A stretch of DNA of 13,023 nt from a bacterium (GTDB lineage: Bacteria; Gemmatimonadota; Gemmatimonadetes; Gemmatimonadales; Gemmatimonadaceae): the NCBI GenBank assembly GCA_021802745.1, contig JAJZRK010000089.1, positions 1 to 13,023 of the forward strand. Direction: 5' to 3'. Under the pieces are notes generated by a model. It was not told the origin of the DNA and ran no database searches. It saw nothing but the letters and a program-made list of their open reading frames with translations. How positions within the stretch are numbered: the stretch's first letter is position 1; the number at the start of each line of letters is the position of its first letter. This document shows, piece by piece, positions 1 to 7,010 of this stretch. The translations under genes and the position numbers were made by a program.

Positions 1-757
1 CTGCGCCTCGTCGGGGCACGGCATCGGCATCTCGTTCCGCGCCATCCAGTACGGCGACGCGGACATCATGATCGCCGGCGGGTCGGAGGCGTCGGTGACC
101 GCGATGTCCATGGCCGGCTTCGCGAACATGCAGGCGCTCTCCACGCGCAACGACGATCCCGCGGGGGCGTCGCGTCCGTTCGACGCGACGCGGGACGGGT
201 TCGTGCTGGGCGAAGGGAGCGGCGTGGTCATTCTCGAGGAACTGGAGCACGCCAGGGCGCGCGGCGCGCGCATCTACGGCGAGCTCGCCGGCTTTGGCAT
301 GACCGGGGATGCGTATCACCTGACGGGCCAGCCCGAGGACCATGAAGGGCTGCAGCGGGCGATGCGCCGCGCCATCGAGGACGCCGGGCTCACGGCGGCC
401 GAGCTGCACTACGTGAATGCGCACGGCACGTCCACGCCGATGAACGACGGCAACGAGATTCGCGCCATCAAGGCGGTGCTCGGGGCGCACGCCTCGGCCG
501 TGAACGTGAGCTCCACGAAGTCGGTGACGGGGCACATGCTCGGCGCGGCGGCGGCGGTGGAGACCATCTTCACCACGCTGGCCATTCACCACGGCATCGT
601 TCCGCCGACGATCAACCTGAATTCCCCGGATCCGGAGTGCGACCTGGACTGTACCGCGAACGTGCCGGTGAAGCGCACGGTGGCGGCGGCGCTCAACAAC
701 TCCTCCGGCTTCGGCGGGCACAACACTTCGCTCGCGCTCGTCCGGTTCCGGGACTGA
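1..757 (+). CDS. fabF: 3-oxoacyl-[ACP] synthase II (KAS II), C-terminal part
   Basis: Condensing enzyme of type II fatty acid synthesis: it extends acyl-ACP by two carbons from malonyl-ACP in the cytoplasm. The window cuts the 5' end, and the reading frame runs from base 2. The first visible codon (2-4) is a Cys followed by ASSGHGIG, which matches the nucleophilic cysteine motif of KAS enzymes. The two catalytic histidines are present, in VNAHGTSTP (His codon 422-424) and in KSVTGHMLGAAAA (His codon 533-535). The C-terminal glycine-rich NNSSGFGGHN segment is also typical. About 250 residues remain of a family length near 410, so roughly 160 lie upstream. The stop is 4 bases before mqnE, suggesting co-transcription. 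FabF is preferred over FabB from the overall motif pattern; a specialised ketosynthase is less likely. Confidence 0.93.
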   Translation, partial: CASSGHGIGISFRAIQYGDADIMIAGGSEASVTAMSMAGFANMQALSTRNDDPAGASRPFDATRDGFVLGEGSGVVILEELEHARARGARIYGELAGFGMTGDAYHLTGQPEDHEGLQRAMRRAIEDAGLTAAELHYVNAHGTSTPMNDGNEIRAIKAVLGAHASAVNVSSTKSVTGHMLGAAAAVETIFTTLAIHHGIVPPTINLNSPDPECDLDCTANVPVKRTVAAALNNSSGFGGHNTSLALVRFRD

Positions 758-761
758 GCGA

Positions 762-1931
762 ATGGCGCCGGCGCCGCAGGTTCCCGTAGACCGACTTCAC
801 GACCCGGCCCTGCGCCGCATCGGCGAACGCGTGGCAGCCGGGGAGCGGCTGGGCACGGACGACGCGCTGGCGCTGTATCGCACGGGCGACCTGACCGGCC
901 TTGGACTGATTGCCGACGCGGTAAACCGCGCCAAGCACGGCGACGTGGTGACGTTCGCGTCGAACCAGCACATCAACCCGACCAACATCTGCGTCCTGCG
1001 CAAGACGTGCGTCTTCTGCGGGTACGCCCGCCTGCCGAAGGAAGACGGCGCCTACCGCTATAGCCTCGACCAGGTGCTGGCCGAGGCGGCGCCGGCGGCC
1101 GGGGGCATGACGCGCGAGTTCCATATTGTGGGCGGGCTCGACATGAAGGCGGGGCTCGCGTACTACACCGAGATGTTCCGGGCGCTCAAGGCGAATTTCC
1201 CGCACGTGCACATCAAGGCGCTGACGGCGGTGGAAATTGCCCACATCGCGCGCATCGAGAAGATGCCGTGGCGCGATGTGCTGGTGGCCCTCAAGGAGGC
1301 CGGGCTCGACACGATGCCGGGGGGCGGCGCCGAGACGTTCAGTGCCGCCGTGCGCGAGCGGATCTCGGACAAGAAACTCGCCGGCGCCGAGTACATCGGC
1401 GTGCATCGCACCGCACACGAGCTGGGCATCCGCACCAACTGCACAATGCTGTACGGGCACGTCGAGACGCTCGAGGATCGAGTGGAGCATCTCGCGATGC
1501 TCCGCGGCCTGCAGGACGAGACCGGCGGCTTCCTCGCCTACGTCCCGCTCGCGTACCATCCGGACGACAACGAGCTCGGCCGGGAACTCGGCCGCCAGGG
1601 CACCGCTACCACCGGATGGGACGACCTGAAGCAGCTGGCCGTGGGGCGCATCTTCCTCGACAACTTCGCGCACATCAAGTCGCACTGGATCATGGTCACC
1701 GCGCACCTCTCGCAGGTGGCGCTGCACTACGGGGTCAACGACCTCGAGGGAACGGTGGTGCGCGAGAAGATCTATCATGCGGTGGGCGCGCACACGCCGC
1801 AGGCGATGTCGCTCGACGCCATCCTCACGCTGATCCGCGGGGCGGGGAAGTCACCCGCCGAACGCGACTCCTTCTACCGGGTCCTGCGCACAGAGTTCGA
1901 GACGGACCGGGTGCCGGCCGGGGCGGCCTGA
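762..1931 (+). CDS. mqnE: aminodeoxyfutalosine synthase (radical SAM), menaquinone futalosine pathway
   Basis: MqnE is a radical SAM enzyme that joins 3-[(1-carboxyvinyl)oxy]benzoate, the MqnA product, to SAM-derived adenosine to give 6-amino-6-deoxyfutalosine. The 389-residue product has HINPTN followed by the cluster-binding cysteines C77, C83 and C86, then GGLDMKAG, a PGGGAETF segment near residue 185, MLYGHVET and FLDNFAHIKSHWIM, all typical of the MqnE/MqnC group. It is assigned MqnE rather than MqnC by its neighbours and because the gene at 2823 fits MqnC better. The cysteines are spaced CX5CX2C (NICVLRKTCVFC), not the usual CX3CX2C. The ATG at 762 has only a weak Shine-Dalgarno site and lies 4 bases after fabF. 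The stop overlaps the mqnA start as TGATG. Confidence 0.92.
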   Translation: MAPAPQVPVDRLHDPALRRIGERVAAGERLGTDDALALYRTGDLTGLGLIADAVNRAKHGDVVTFASNQHINPTNICVLRKTCVFCGYARLPKEDGAYRYSLDQVLAEAAPAAGGMTREFHIVGGLDMKAGLAYYTEMFRALKANFPHVHIKALTAVEIAHIARIEKMPWRDVLVALKEAGLDTMPGGGAETFSAAVRERISDKKLAGAEYIGVHRTAHELGIRTNCTMLYGHVETLEDRVEHLAMLRGLQDETGGFLAYVPLAYHPDDNELGRELGRQGTATTGWDDLKQLAVGRIFLDNFAHIKSHWIMVTAHLSQVALHYGVNDLEGTVVREKIYHAVGAHTPQAMSLDAILTLIRGAGKSPAERDSFYRVLRTEFETDRVPAGAA

Positions 1932-2776
1932 TGCGCGTGGGCCGCATCCCCTACCTCAACTGCGCCCCGGTGTACGGCGCGGTGGACCGGGGCATTGTCA
2001 CGATGGACGCCGAGCTGGTGAGCGGGGTGCCGTCGGTGCTCAATCGCGGCGTGGCCGACGGCTCCATTGACGTCTCGGTGGTGTCGGCCGTCGAGTATGC
2101 GCGCGACGCCGGCCGGTATCTGCTCCTCCCCGACCTCGCGATCTCCTGCGATGGCGAGGTGCGCAGCGTGATGCTCTTCTCCACGCGCCCGGCCTCCGAG
2201 CTCTCGGGCGCGCCGGTGCTCGTGAGCCGCAGCTCGATGACGTCGGTGGCGCTGCTCGACCTGCTCTTCGAGCACGTCTGGAAGGCGAAGCCCGTCTTCG
2301 TGCCGGGCGACGCCGAAGCCGACGACCTGCGGACCGACCACTCCTCCGTGTCGGCACGGCTCGTCATCGGCGACGCGGCCCTGATGCTGCGGCACCGCGA
2401 ACACCCCGTGGCCATCGCGCACGGCCGCGACTATCCGTTCGTGTACGACCTGGGCCTCGAATGGAAGCGCTGGACGGCGCTGCCGTTCGTCTTCGCCGTC
2501 TGGGTGGCGCGTCGCGAGGTGAACGTGCGCGAGGCGCTGCAGGTGCACGGCGCGTTGATGGAGAGCCGCCACTGGGGGCTCGCCAATCTGGCGCAGATTT
2601 CGTCGGAGGCGGCACCAACGTGCCAGCTGCCGGCCGCCGTGGTGCACGAGTATCTCGCGGGCCTCGATTATGGACTGGGGCTCGAGTACCTGGAGGGACT
2701 CTCCGAGTTCTTCCGGAGGCTGGAACTGGCTGGGAAGGTGCCGCAGGGCCGGCTCGTCTTCCTCCCCGCCGCGTAG
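1931..2776 (+). CDS. mqnA: chorismate dehydratase, menaquinone futalosine pathway
   Basis: MqnA dehydrates chorismate to 3-[(1-carboxyvinyl)oxy]benzoate, the entry step of the futalosine route. The 281-residue product is the family's usual length and belongs to the periplasmic-binding-protein-like VitK2_biosynth fold. It opens with the characteristic GRIPYLNCAPVY (residues 3-14) and has a DVSVVSAVEYAR segment and a SRSSMTSVALLDLL segment typical of the family. The start is the ATG at 1931, which shares one base with the mqnE stop (TGATG). The same frame stays open upstream to 1268, but that part only shadows mqnE. The TGATG overlap suggests translational coupling, so the first two pathway enzymes are probably made together. 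No signal peptide is seen, consistent with a cytoplasmic enzyme. Confidence 0.93.
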   Translation: MRVGRIPYLNCAPVYGAVDRGIVTMDAELVSGVPSVLNRGVADGSIDVSVVSAVEYARDAGRYLLLPDLAISCDGEVRSVMLFSTRPASELSGAPVLVSRSSMTSVALLDLLFEHVWKAKPVFVPGDAEADDLRTDHSSVSARLVIGDAALMLRHREHPVAIAHGRDYPFVYDLGLEWKRWTALPFVFAVWVARREVNVREALQVHGALMESRHWGLANLAQISSEAAPTCQLPAAVVHEYLAGLDYGLGLEYLEGLSEFFRRLELAGKVPQGRLVFLPAA

Positions 2777-2822
2777 GACGTGATGCCTCATTCGCCCAGT
2801 CCCCCATCACTTCGTCTCGACC

Positions 2823-3857
2823 ATGTCTGAGTTCTCTGAGCTGCTCGCCCTGTACCAGCATGCGCCGCTCCTCGAACTGGGGGCGCTTGCCGACGCCCGC
2901 CGCCGCGAACTGCACCCGGAGCGCGTGGTGACGTACATCGTGGATCGCAACATCAACTACACCAACGTCTGCGTGGCCGACTGCGGCTTCTGCGCCTTCT
3001 ACCGCCGCCCCAGGCACGGCGAGGGGTACACGCTGTCGTACGAGCAGATCGGCGAGAAGATCGAGGAGACGAAGGCGCTGGGCGGGGTGCAGATCCTCAT
3101 CCAGGGCGGGCACAACCCGTACATCCCGTTCGAGTGGTATCTCGAACTCATCAAGTACATCAAGCGCAACCATCCCATCCACGTGCACGGCTTTTCGCCG
3201 AGCGAAGTGGATTTCTGGGCGACGCTGTATCGCATGGATGCGCGCGAGGTCGTGCGGCAGCTCATTGCGGCGGGACTCGACTCGATTCCGGGCGGCGGCG
3301 GCGAGATCCTCGTGCAGCGCGTGCGCGACATCGTCGCGCCCAAGAAGGCGGGGGCGGACCGCTGGCTCGAGATCATGGAGATCGCGCACGAAGAAGGGCT
3401 CAAGACCTCGAGCACGATGATGTTCGGGATCGGCGAGACGCTCGAGGAGCGCATGGAGCACCTCCTGCGCCTGCGCGACGTGCAGTCCCGCACCCACGGC
3501 TTCACCGCCTTCATCACCTGGCCGCTGCAGCCGGAGAACACGCCGACGCTCAGCCACCAGCCCAAGACCGACGCCGTGGAGTACCTGCGCACGGTGGCGT
3601 TCTCGCGCCTGGTCCTCGACAACATCCCCAACATTCAGGCAAGTTGGGTGACGATGGGCATGAAGATCGGGCAGATCGCGCTGTCGTACGGCTGCAATGA
3701 CTTTGGCTCGCTGATGATCGAGGAGAACGTCGTGTCCGCGGCCAACACGACGTATTCGACGACGACCGAAGAGATCGAGCGGCTCATCACCGACGCGGGC
3801 TTCACCCCGCGCCGGCGCCGGCAGGACTATCAGTTGATCGCCGCCAGCGCGGCGTAG
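2823..3857 (+). CDS. mqnC: cyclic dehypoxanthinyl futalosine synthase (radical SAM)
   Basis: MqnC is a radical SAM enzyme that cyclises dehypoxanthinyl futalosine, forming the second ring of the naphthoquinone. The 344-residue product has NINYTNVC followed by a canonical CX3CX2C cluster motif (C50, C54, C57; CVADCGFC), then FCAFYRR, an IQGGHNP segment, PGGGGEIL, MMFGIGETLEERMEHL and LDNIPNIQASWVTMG, all typical of MqnC. The ATG at 2823 is the natural start: the N-terminus reads ELLALYQHAPLLELGALA, as expected of the family. Its Shine-Dalgarno signal is poor. It sits 46 bases after mqnA; that gap holds no clear promoter or terminator, so all three mqn genes probably form one operon. MqnB (or MTAN) and MqnD must be encoded elsewhere. 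Confidence 0.94.
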   Translation: MSEFSELLALYQHAPLLELGALADARRRELHPERVVTYIVDRNINYTNVCVADCGFCAFYRRPRHGEGYTLSYEQIGEKIEETKALGGVQILIQGGHNPYIPFEWYLELIKYIKRNHPIHVHGFSPSEVDFWATLYRMDAREVVRQLIAAGLDSIPGGGGEILVQRVRDIVAPKKAGADRWLEIMEIAHEEGLKTSSTMMFGIGETLEERMEHLLRLRDVQSRTHGFTAFITWPLQPENTPTLSHQPKTDAVEYLRTVAFSRLVLDNIPNIQASWVTMGMKIGQIALSYGCNDFGSLMIEENVVSAANTTYSTTTEEIERLITDAGFTPRRRRQDYQLIAASAA

Positions 3858-3866
3858 GAGACGGAG
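3856..3866 (+). promoter_or_regulatory. Shine-Dalgarno site deciding the start of the Clp_N-IspF fusion
   Basis: AGGAG at 3856-3860 overlaps the mqnC stop codon, and a second purine-rich core, GGAG at 3863-3866, lies 5 bases before the ATG at 3872. No such site precedes the in-frame ATG at 4325, which would make IspF alone. Translation from 3872, and so production of the fused protein, is therefore the better reading. Confidence 0.7.
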
Positions 3867-3871
3867 TTCCC

Positions 3872-4822
3872 ATGGGTGTGCGGTTCGGGTCAGGAGCACG
3901 CAAGGCCATTGATGCCGCGATGGTTGAGGCGGAGCGTCACGGCCTCGACCTCCCGAACTCGCTGCACCTCCTCCTCGGCATGCTGCGCGCACCCCGTGGC
4001 ACGGCCACGCAGATGCTCGCCATGCTCGGCATGCCGGTGGACCTGCTCATTCGCGCCGTCGAGTCGCGCCTGTCTGGCGCCGGTGCGGCGGCGATGGCCG
4101 AGAGCGAGGATGCGGCCGAAGCCATCTTGCGGGCGGCCGGCGAAGAGGCCGGGCGCCGCGGCGGCGGCGTGGTCACCGAGGGGGACATCATGCGGGCGAT
4201 GGGGCACAGCCCGTTCAGCGGCGCCGGACGCGTGCTGCTTGAGGCGGGCATCACCGGCGAACGGATGGACCAGCTGCCGCTCGAAATCTCCAGCGACACG
4301 CCGCCCGCGCCCGGCGCGCGTCCGATGGGACGGGTGCGCACCGGCATCGGCTACGATTCCCACCGCTTCGGGCCGGGCGATGGCATCGTGCTCGGGGGCG
4401 TGCTGATCCCGTCGCAGCAGCGGCTCGTCGGCCACAGCGACGGCGACGCCGTCGCGCACGCGATCACCGACGCGGTCCTCGGCGGCGCCGGCGTGGGCGA
4501 CATCGGCGAGATGTTTTCCGACACCGACGCCGCCAACAAGGGACGCGACTCGATCGAGATGCTCCACCTCGCGGTGGAGCGCGTGCGCCTCACCGGATGG
4601 ACGCCGTCGCAGGTGGACGTGACGGTCGTCGCGGAGACACCGCGCATCGGGCCGTACCGCAACTCCATGCGCGAGCGCCTCGCGCATGCGCTTGGGGTCA
4701 GCGTCGCCGACGTGATGGTGAAGGGCAAGAGCAACGAAGGGCTGGGGTGGATCGGCCGCGGCGAGGGCATTGCGGCCATTGCCGTGGCCACGCTGTATCC
4801 GTTCGAGGTGGAGCGCCGGTGA
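3872..4822 (+). CDS. ispF: fusion: double Clp N-terminal domain + 2-C-methyl-D-erythritol 2,4-cyclodiphosphate synthase
   Basis: One uninterrupted 316-residue frame. Residues 3-66 and about 76-139 are two Clp_N repeats, as in the ClpA/ClpC N-domain (RFGSGARKAIDAAMVEAE, HLLLGML; second repeat EDAAEAILRAAGEEA, VVTEGDIMRAM). A short linker rich in Pro and Ala (140-154) leads to a complete IspF (155-about 312), which forms MEcPP in the non-mevalonate isoprenoid pathway. Metal ligands expected from E. coli IspF (Asp8, His10, His42) are seen as D162, H164 (YDSHRF) and H188 (GHSDGDA). FSDTDAANKG and GRGEGIAAIAVATL are also present. IspF is normally about 160 residues without an extension, so this doubles its length. 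There is no AAA+ module. The start is set by a good Shine-Dalgarno site. The stop overlaps the dedA start as GTGA. The role of the N-domain is unknown; adaptor or partner binding is only a guess. Confidence 0.92.
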   Translation: MGVRFGSGARKAIDAAMVEAERHGLDLPNSLHLLLGMLRAPRGTATQMLAMLGMPVDLLIRAVESRLSGAGAAAMAESEDAAEAILRAAGEEAGRRGGGVVTEGDIMRAMGHSPFSGAGRVLLEAGITGERMDQLPLEISSDTPPAPGARPMGRVRTGIGYDSHRFGPGDGIVLGGVLIPSQQRLVGHSDGDAVAHAITDAVLGGAGVGDIGEMFSDTDAANKGRDSIEMLHLAVERVRLTGWTPSQVDVTVVAETPRIGPYRNSMRERLAHALGVSVADVMVKGKSNEGLGWIGRGEGIAAIAVATLYPFEVERR

Positions 4823-5460
4823 CCGCACTGCTGGACTGGGTGAACGCGCTCGACCTCAACACCTTGTACGTCCTGTTGGGCGTCGTCGCGTTCATCGAAA
4901 GCATCTTCCCGCCAGCGCCGGCGGACGTCGTCGTGGCGTTCGGCGCGTTCTTCGCGTCACGGCGCGGCGCCGACTACTGGCCCGTCGTGGCCGCCATCGT
5001 CATCGGGAGCGTGCTGGGGTCGCTGGTCGTGTACGCCGTGGCCCGCCGGTACGGGGCCGACTGGATGCACACGCGGCTGAAGAAGCTGCACCTGCTCAAC
5101 GCCGAGGAGCGGCTCGAGGGCCTGTACGCGCACTATGGCCTGGCCGCGCTGTTCGTCAGCCGGTTCGTCCCCGGCCTGCGCGCCGTGGTCTCGCCGATGG
5201 CCGGGGCCCTGCGCGTCCCGCCGCTCCGGTACGCCATCGTCATCGCCGTGGCGAGCAGCATCTGGTACGGACTCATCATCTGGGTCGCGTTCCAGGTGGG
5301 CGCCGACTGGGAGCAGGTGAGGGCCTCGCTGCACATCGTCGGGCGCCGCGTCGGACTCACCGCCATCATCCTCATCGCGGTGCTCGCCCTCGTCGGCTGG
5401 GAGCTCTGGCGCCGGCATCGCGCCAAGCATCCGCACTTGCGCGGGCATCCGCCGGAGTGA
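4819..5460 (+). CDS. DedA-family inner-membrane protein
   Basis: The 213-residue product belongs to the DedA/VTT superfamily of inner-membrane proteins, linked to membrane homeostasis, proton-dependent transport and, in some members, undecaprenyl-phosphate or lipid scramblase activity. The re-entrant motif ESIFPPAPAD (E27 to D36) and the signature SRFVPGLRAVVSPMAGA, with R115 and R121, are present. Hydrophobic stretches lie at about 14-30, 55-75, 105-130, 138-160 and 178-195. The start is taken as GTG at 4819, overlapping the ispF stop as GTGA; GAGGTGGAG at 4805-4813 gives a good Shine-Dalgarno site. The C-terminus is basic and His-rich. The frame is open further upstream, but only as a shadow of ispF. 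The exact substrate cannot be told from sequence. Confidence 0.88.
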   Translation: MTALLDWVNALDLNTLYVLLGVVAFIESIFPPAPADVVVAFGAFFASRRGADYWPVVAAIVIGSVLGSLVVYAVARRYGADWMHTRLKKLHLLNAEERLEGLYAHYGLAALFVSRFVPGLRAVVSPMAGALRVPPLRYAIVIAVASSIWYGLIIWVAFQVGADWEQVRASLHIVGRRVGLTAIILIAVLALVGWELWRRHRAKHPHLRGHPPE

Positions 5461-6371
5461 ACGCGTCCGCGTCGCTCCTTCTCCGGCCGTTCCTGCTCGA
5501 GCGCTTCGCCGAGTTTCTGACGCTTGAGCAGGGCAGTTCACCGCGCACGGATGAGAGCTACGGACGCGACCTGTTTCGCCTGGCCGAATGGGCCGTGACG
5601 CATGGTGCCGTGTCGCCGGAAGCGCTCACGGCGACGCACCTCCGGGAGTTCGTCTACCACCTCAAGGACCTCGGGCTCTCGCCCGCCTCCATTCGGCGGG
5701 AAATCTCCGCCATCCGCACGTGGTACCGGTTCCTGCTGGCCGAGGGCGCGGTGAAGGTGGACCCGAGCGAACGGCTCGAGACGCCCAAGAAGTGGCGCAC
5801 CCTGCCCGAAGTGCTGTCCGCCGCCGAAGTCGAATCGCTGCTCAGTGCCATCGCCATCGAGGAGCCGCTGGCGTTCCGCGACCGCGCCATGCTGGAACTG
5901 GCGTACGGCGCCGGCTTGCGGGTCGGCGAGTGGATTTCGATCAAGGTGAATGACCTGATGCTCGACGAGGGCGTCGTGCGCGTCTTCGGCAAGGGGAGCA
6001 AGGAGCGCCTCGTGCCCGTCGGCGGCAAGGCCATCGGCGCGGTGGCCATCTACCTGCGCGAACTGCGGCCGCGCCTCGAGCGGGGGAACGGCGCCGGCGT
6101 GCTGTTCCTCAACGCCCGCGGCGCCCCCCTCACGCGCATGGGGGCGTGGAAGATCCTCCGCAAGTATGTGCAGCTCGCGGGGATCACGAAGCCGGTGACG
6201 CCGCACACGCTGCGCCATTCGTTTGCGACCCACCTGCTCGAGGGCGGCGCCGACCTGCGCTCGGTGCAGGAGATGCTCGGCCATGCCGACATCAGCACCA
6301 CGCAGATCTATACGCACGTGGACCGCGAGTTCCTGCGCGCCGTGCACCGGCAGTTCCACCCGCGCGGGTAA
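5457..6371 (+). CDS. xerD: XerD-type tyrosine recombinase
   Basis: Site-specific tyrosine recombinase, most likely the XerD partner that resolves chromosome dimers at dif with XerC. The 304-residue product has an N-terminal SAM-like core-binding domain (about 10-100) and a C-terminal catalytic domain. All catalytic residues are visible: R155 (GAGLRVGE), K179 (FGKGSKER), H250 and R253 (PHTLRHSFATHLL), H276 (MLGHADIS) and the nucleophile Y285 (TTQIYTHV). All sit 6-7 positions from their E. coli XerD counterparts. The C-terminus, VHRQFHPRG, resembles XerD more than XerC. The start is taken as GTG at 5457, overlapping the dedA stop (GTGA); its Shine-Dalgarno site is weak. No integrase cargo, att-like repeat or dif-like palindrome was seen nearby, so a housekeeping role is more likely than a mobile-element one. 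Confidence 0.88.
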   Translation: MNASASLLLRPFLLERFAEFLTLEQGSSPRTDESYGRDLFRLAEWAVTHGAVSPEALTATHLREFVYHLKDLGLSPASIRREISAIRTWYRFLLAEGAVKVDPSERLETPKKWRTLPEVLSAAEVESLLSAIAIEEPLAFRDRAMLELAYGAGLRVGEWISIKVNDLMLDEGVVRVFGKGSKERLVPVGGKAIGAVAIYLRELRPRLERGNGAGVLFLNARGAPLTRMGAWKILRKYVQLAGITKPVTPHTLRHSFATHLLEGGADLRSVQEMLGHADISTTQIYTHVDREFLRAVHRQFHPRG

Positions 6372-6404
6372 CGGCGGGCACAGGCACGAAACGCTGCCGT
6401 GGGC

Positions 6405-6410
6405 TAAATT
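6405..6410 (+). promoter_or_regulatory. possible -10 element for a leaderless pabA/trpG transcript
   Basis: TAAATT lies in the 45-base gap after xerD and stands out in GC-rich surroundings. Six bases separate it from the GTG start at 6417, so a transcript starting at the usual distance would begin at or next to the start codon. There is no recognisable -35 box at 16-19 bases and no Shine-Dalgarno sequence before the GTG, which fits leaderless initiation. This is an inference from spacing only. Confidence 0.4.
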
Positions 6411-6416
6411 CCCGCC

Positions 6417-7010
6417 GTGATCCTCGTCCTCGACAACTACGACTCCTTCACGTACAACCTGGTCCAGTTCCTCGGGGAGCTGGGCGAGGCGCCGCGCGTC
6501 GAGCGCAACGACGCCCTGGCGGTGGAGGACATCGCCGCGCTCGCTCCGTCGGCGATCGTGCTCTCGCCCGGCCCTGGCACGCCGGCGGAAGCGGGCATCA
6601 CCGTGCCCGTCATTCGCCGCTATGGCGCGCAGGTGCCCATCCTCGGCGTCTGCCTCGGCCATCAGGCCATTGGCGAAGCCTACGGCGGGCGGGTCATTCG
6701 GGCGCCGCGCGGGGTGATGCACGGCAAGACCTCGAACGTCCTGCACGACGGGACCGGCCTCTTCGCCGGCCTTGCCTCGCCGCTCCGGGTCATGCGCTAT
6801 CACTCGCTGGTGGTGGAGCACGACACGCTCCCCGCCTGCCTCGAGGTCACGGCGCGCGCCGCCGATGACGCCACGGAAATTCACGCCCTGCGACACCGGA
6901 CGCATCCGGTCTGGGGCGTTCAGTTCCACCCCGAGTCCATCCTCACCCAGCACGGCAAGCAACTCCTCGCCAACTTCCTGGGGCTGGCGCACGCGTTTAC
7001 CTCCGCATGA
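6417..7010 (+). CDS. pabA: glutamine amidotransferase subunit of aminodeoxychorismate or anthranilate synthase
   Basis: Class I glutaminase subunit that releases ammonia from glutamine for a PabB- or TrpE-type partner acting on chorismate, leading to folate or tryptophan. Many bacteria use one subunit for both. The 197-residue product begins at the family's exact N-terminus (MILVLDNYDSFTYNLVQ), which fixes the GTG at 6417 as start. It has LSPGPGTP and the triad C79 (GVCLGHQA), H171 and E173 (VQFHPES), with MRYHSLVVE between. No trpE, trpD or pabB is adjacent, so sequence alone does not separate PabA from TrpG. There is no Shine-Dalgarno site, and an AT-rich -10-like box sits just upstream. 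The stop overlaps the next start as ATGA. Like MqnA in this window, it acts on the chorismate branch point. Confidence 0.9.
   Translation: MILVLDNYDSFTYNLVQFLGELGEAPRVERNDALAVEDIAALAPSAIVLSPGPGTPAEAGITVPVIRRYGAQVPILGVCLGHQAIGEAYGGRVIRAPRGVMHGKTSNVLHDGTGLFAGLASPLRVMRYHSLVVEHDTLPACLEVTARAADDATEIHALRHRTHPVWGVQFHPESILTQHGKQLLANFLGLAHAFTSA

Noticed and set aside
1268..1930. Upstream extension of the mqnA frame (also dedA to 4597, xerD to 4770, kdsB to 7855, pyrG to 8922, kdsA to 10349)
   Set aside because: These extensions overlap conserved parts of the preceding gene and encode no recognisable sequence. Family N-termini match the downstream starts at gene junctions.
2777..2822. Promoter or regulatory leader before mqnC
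   Set aside because: The 46-base gap has no recognisable -35/-10 pair, stem-loop or riboswitch-like structure.
4325..4822. ispF as a separate gene starting at the in-frame ATG 4325
   Set aside because: No Shine-Dalgarno sequence precedes it, and the frame is continuous from 3872, where a good site exists. An internal second start cannot be excluded but is not supported.
5457..6371. Integrase of a mobile element or integron
   Set aside because: The recombinase resembles housekeeping XerD along its full length, is coupled to dedA, and has no flanking repeats, cargo genes, tRNA or attC-like sites.
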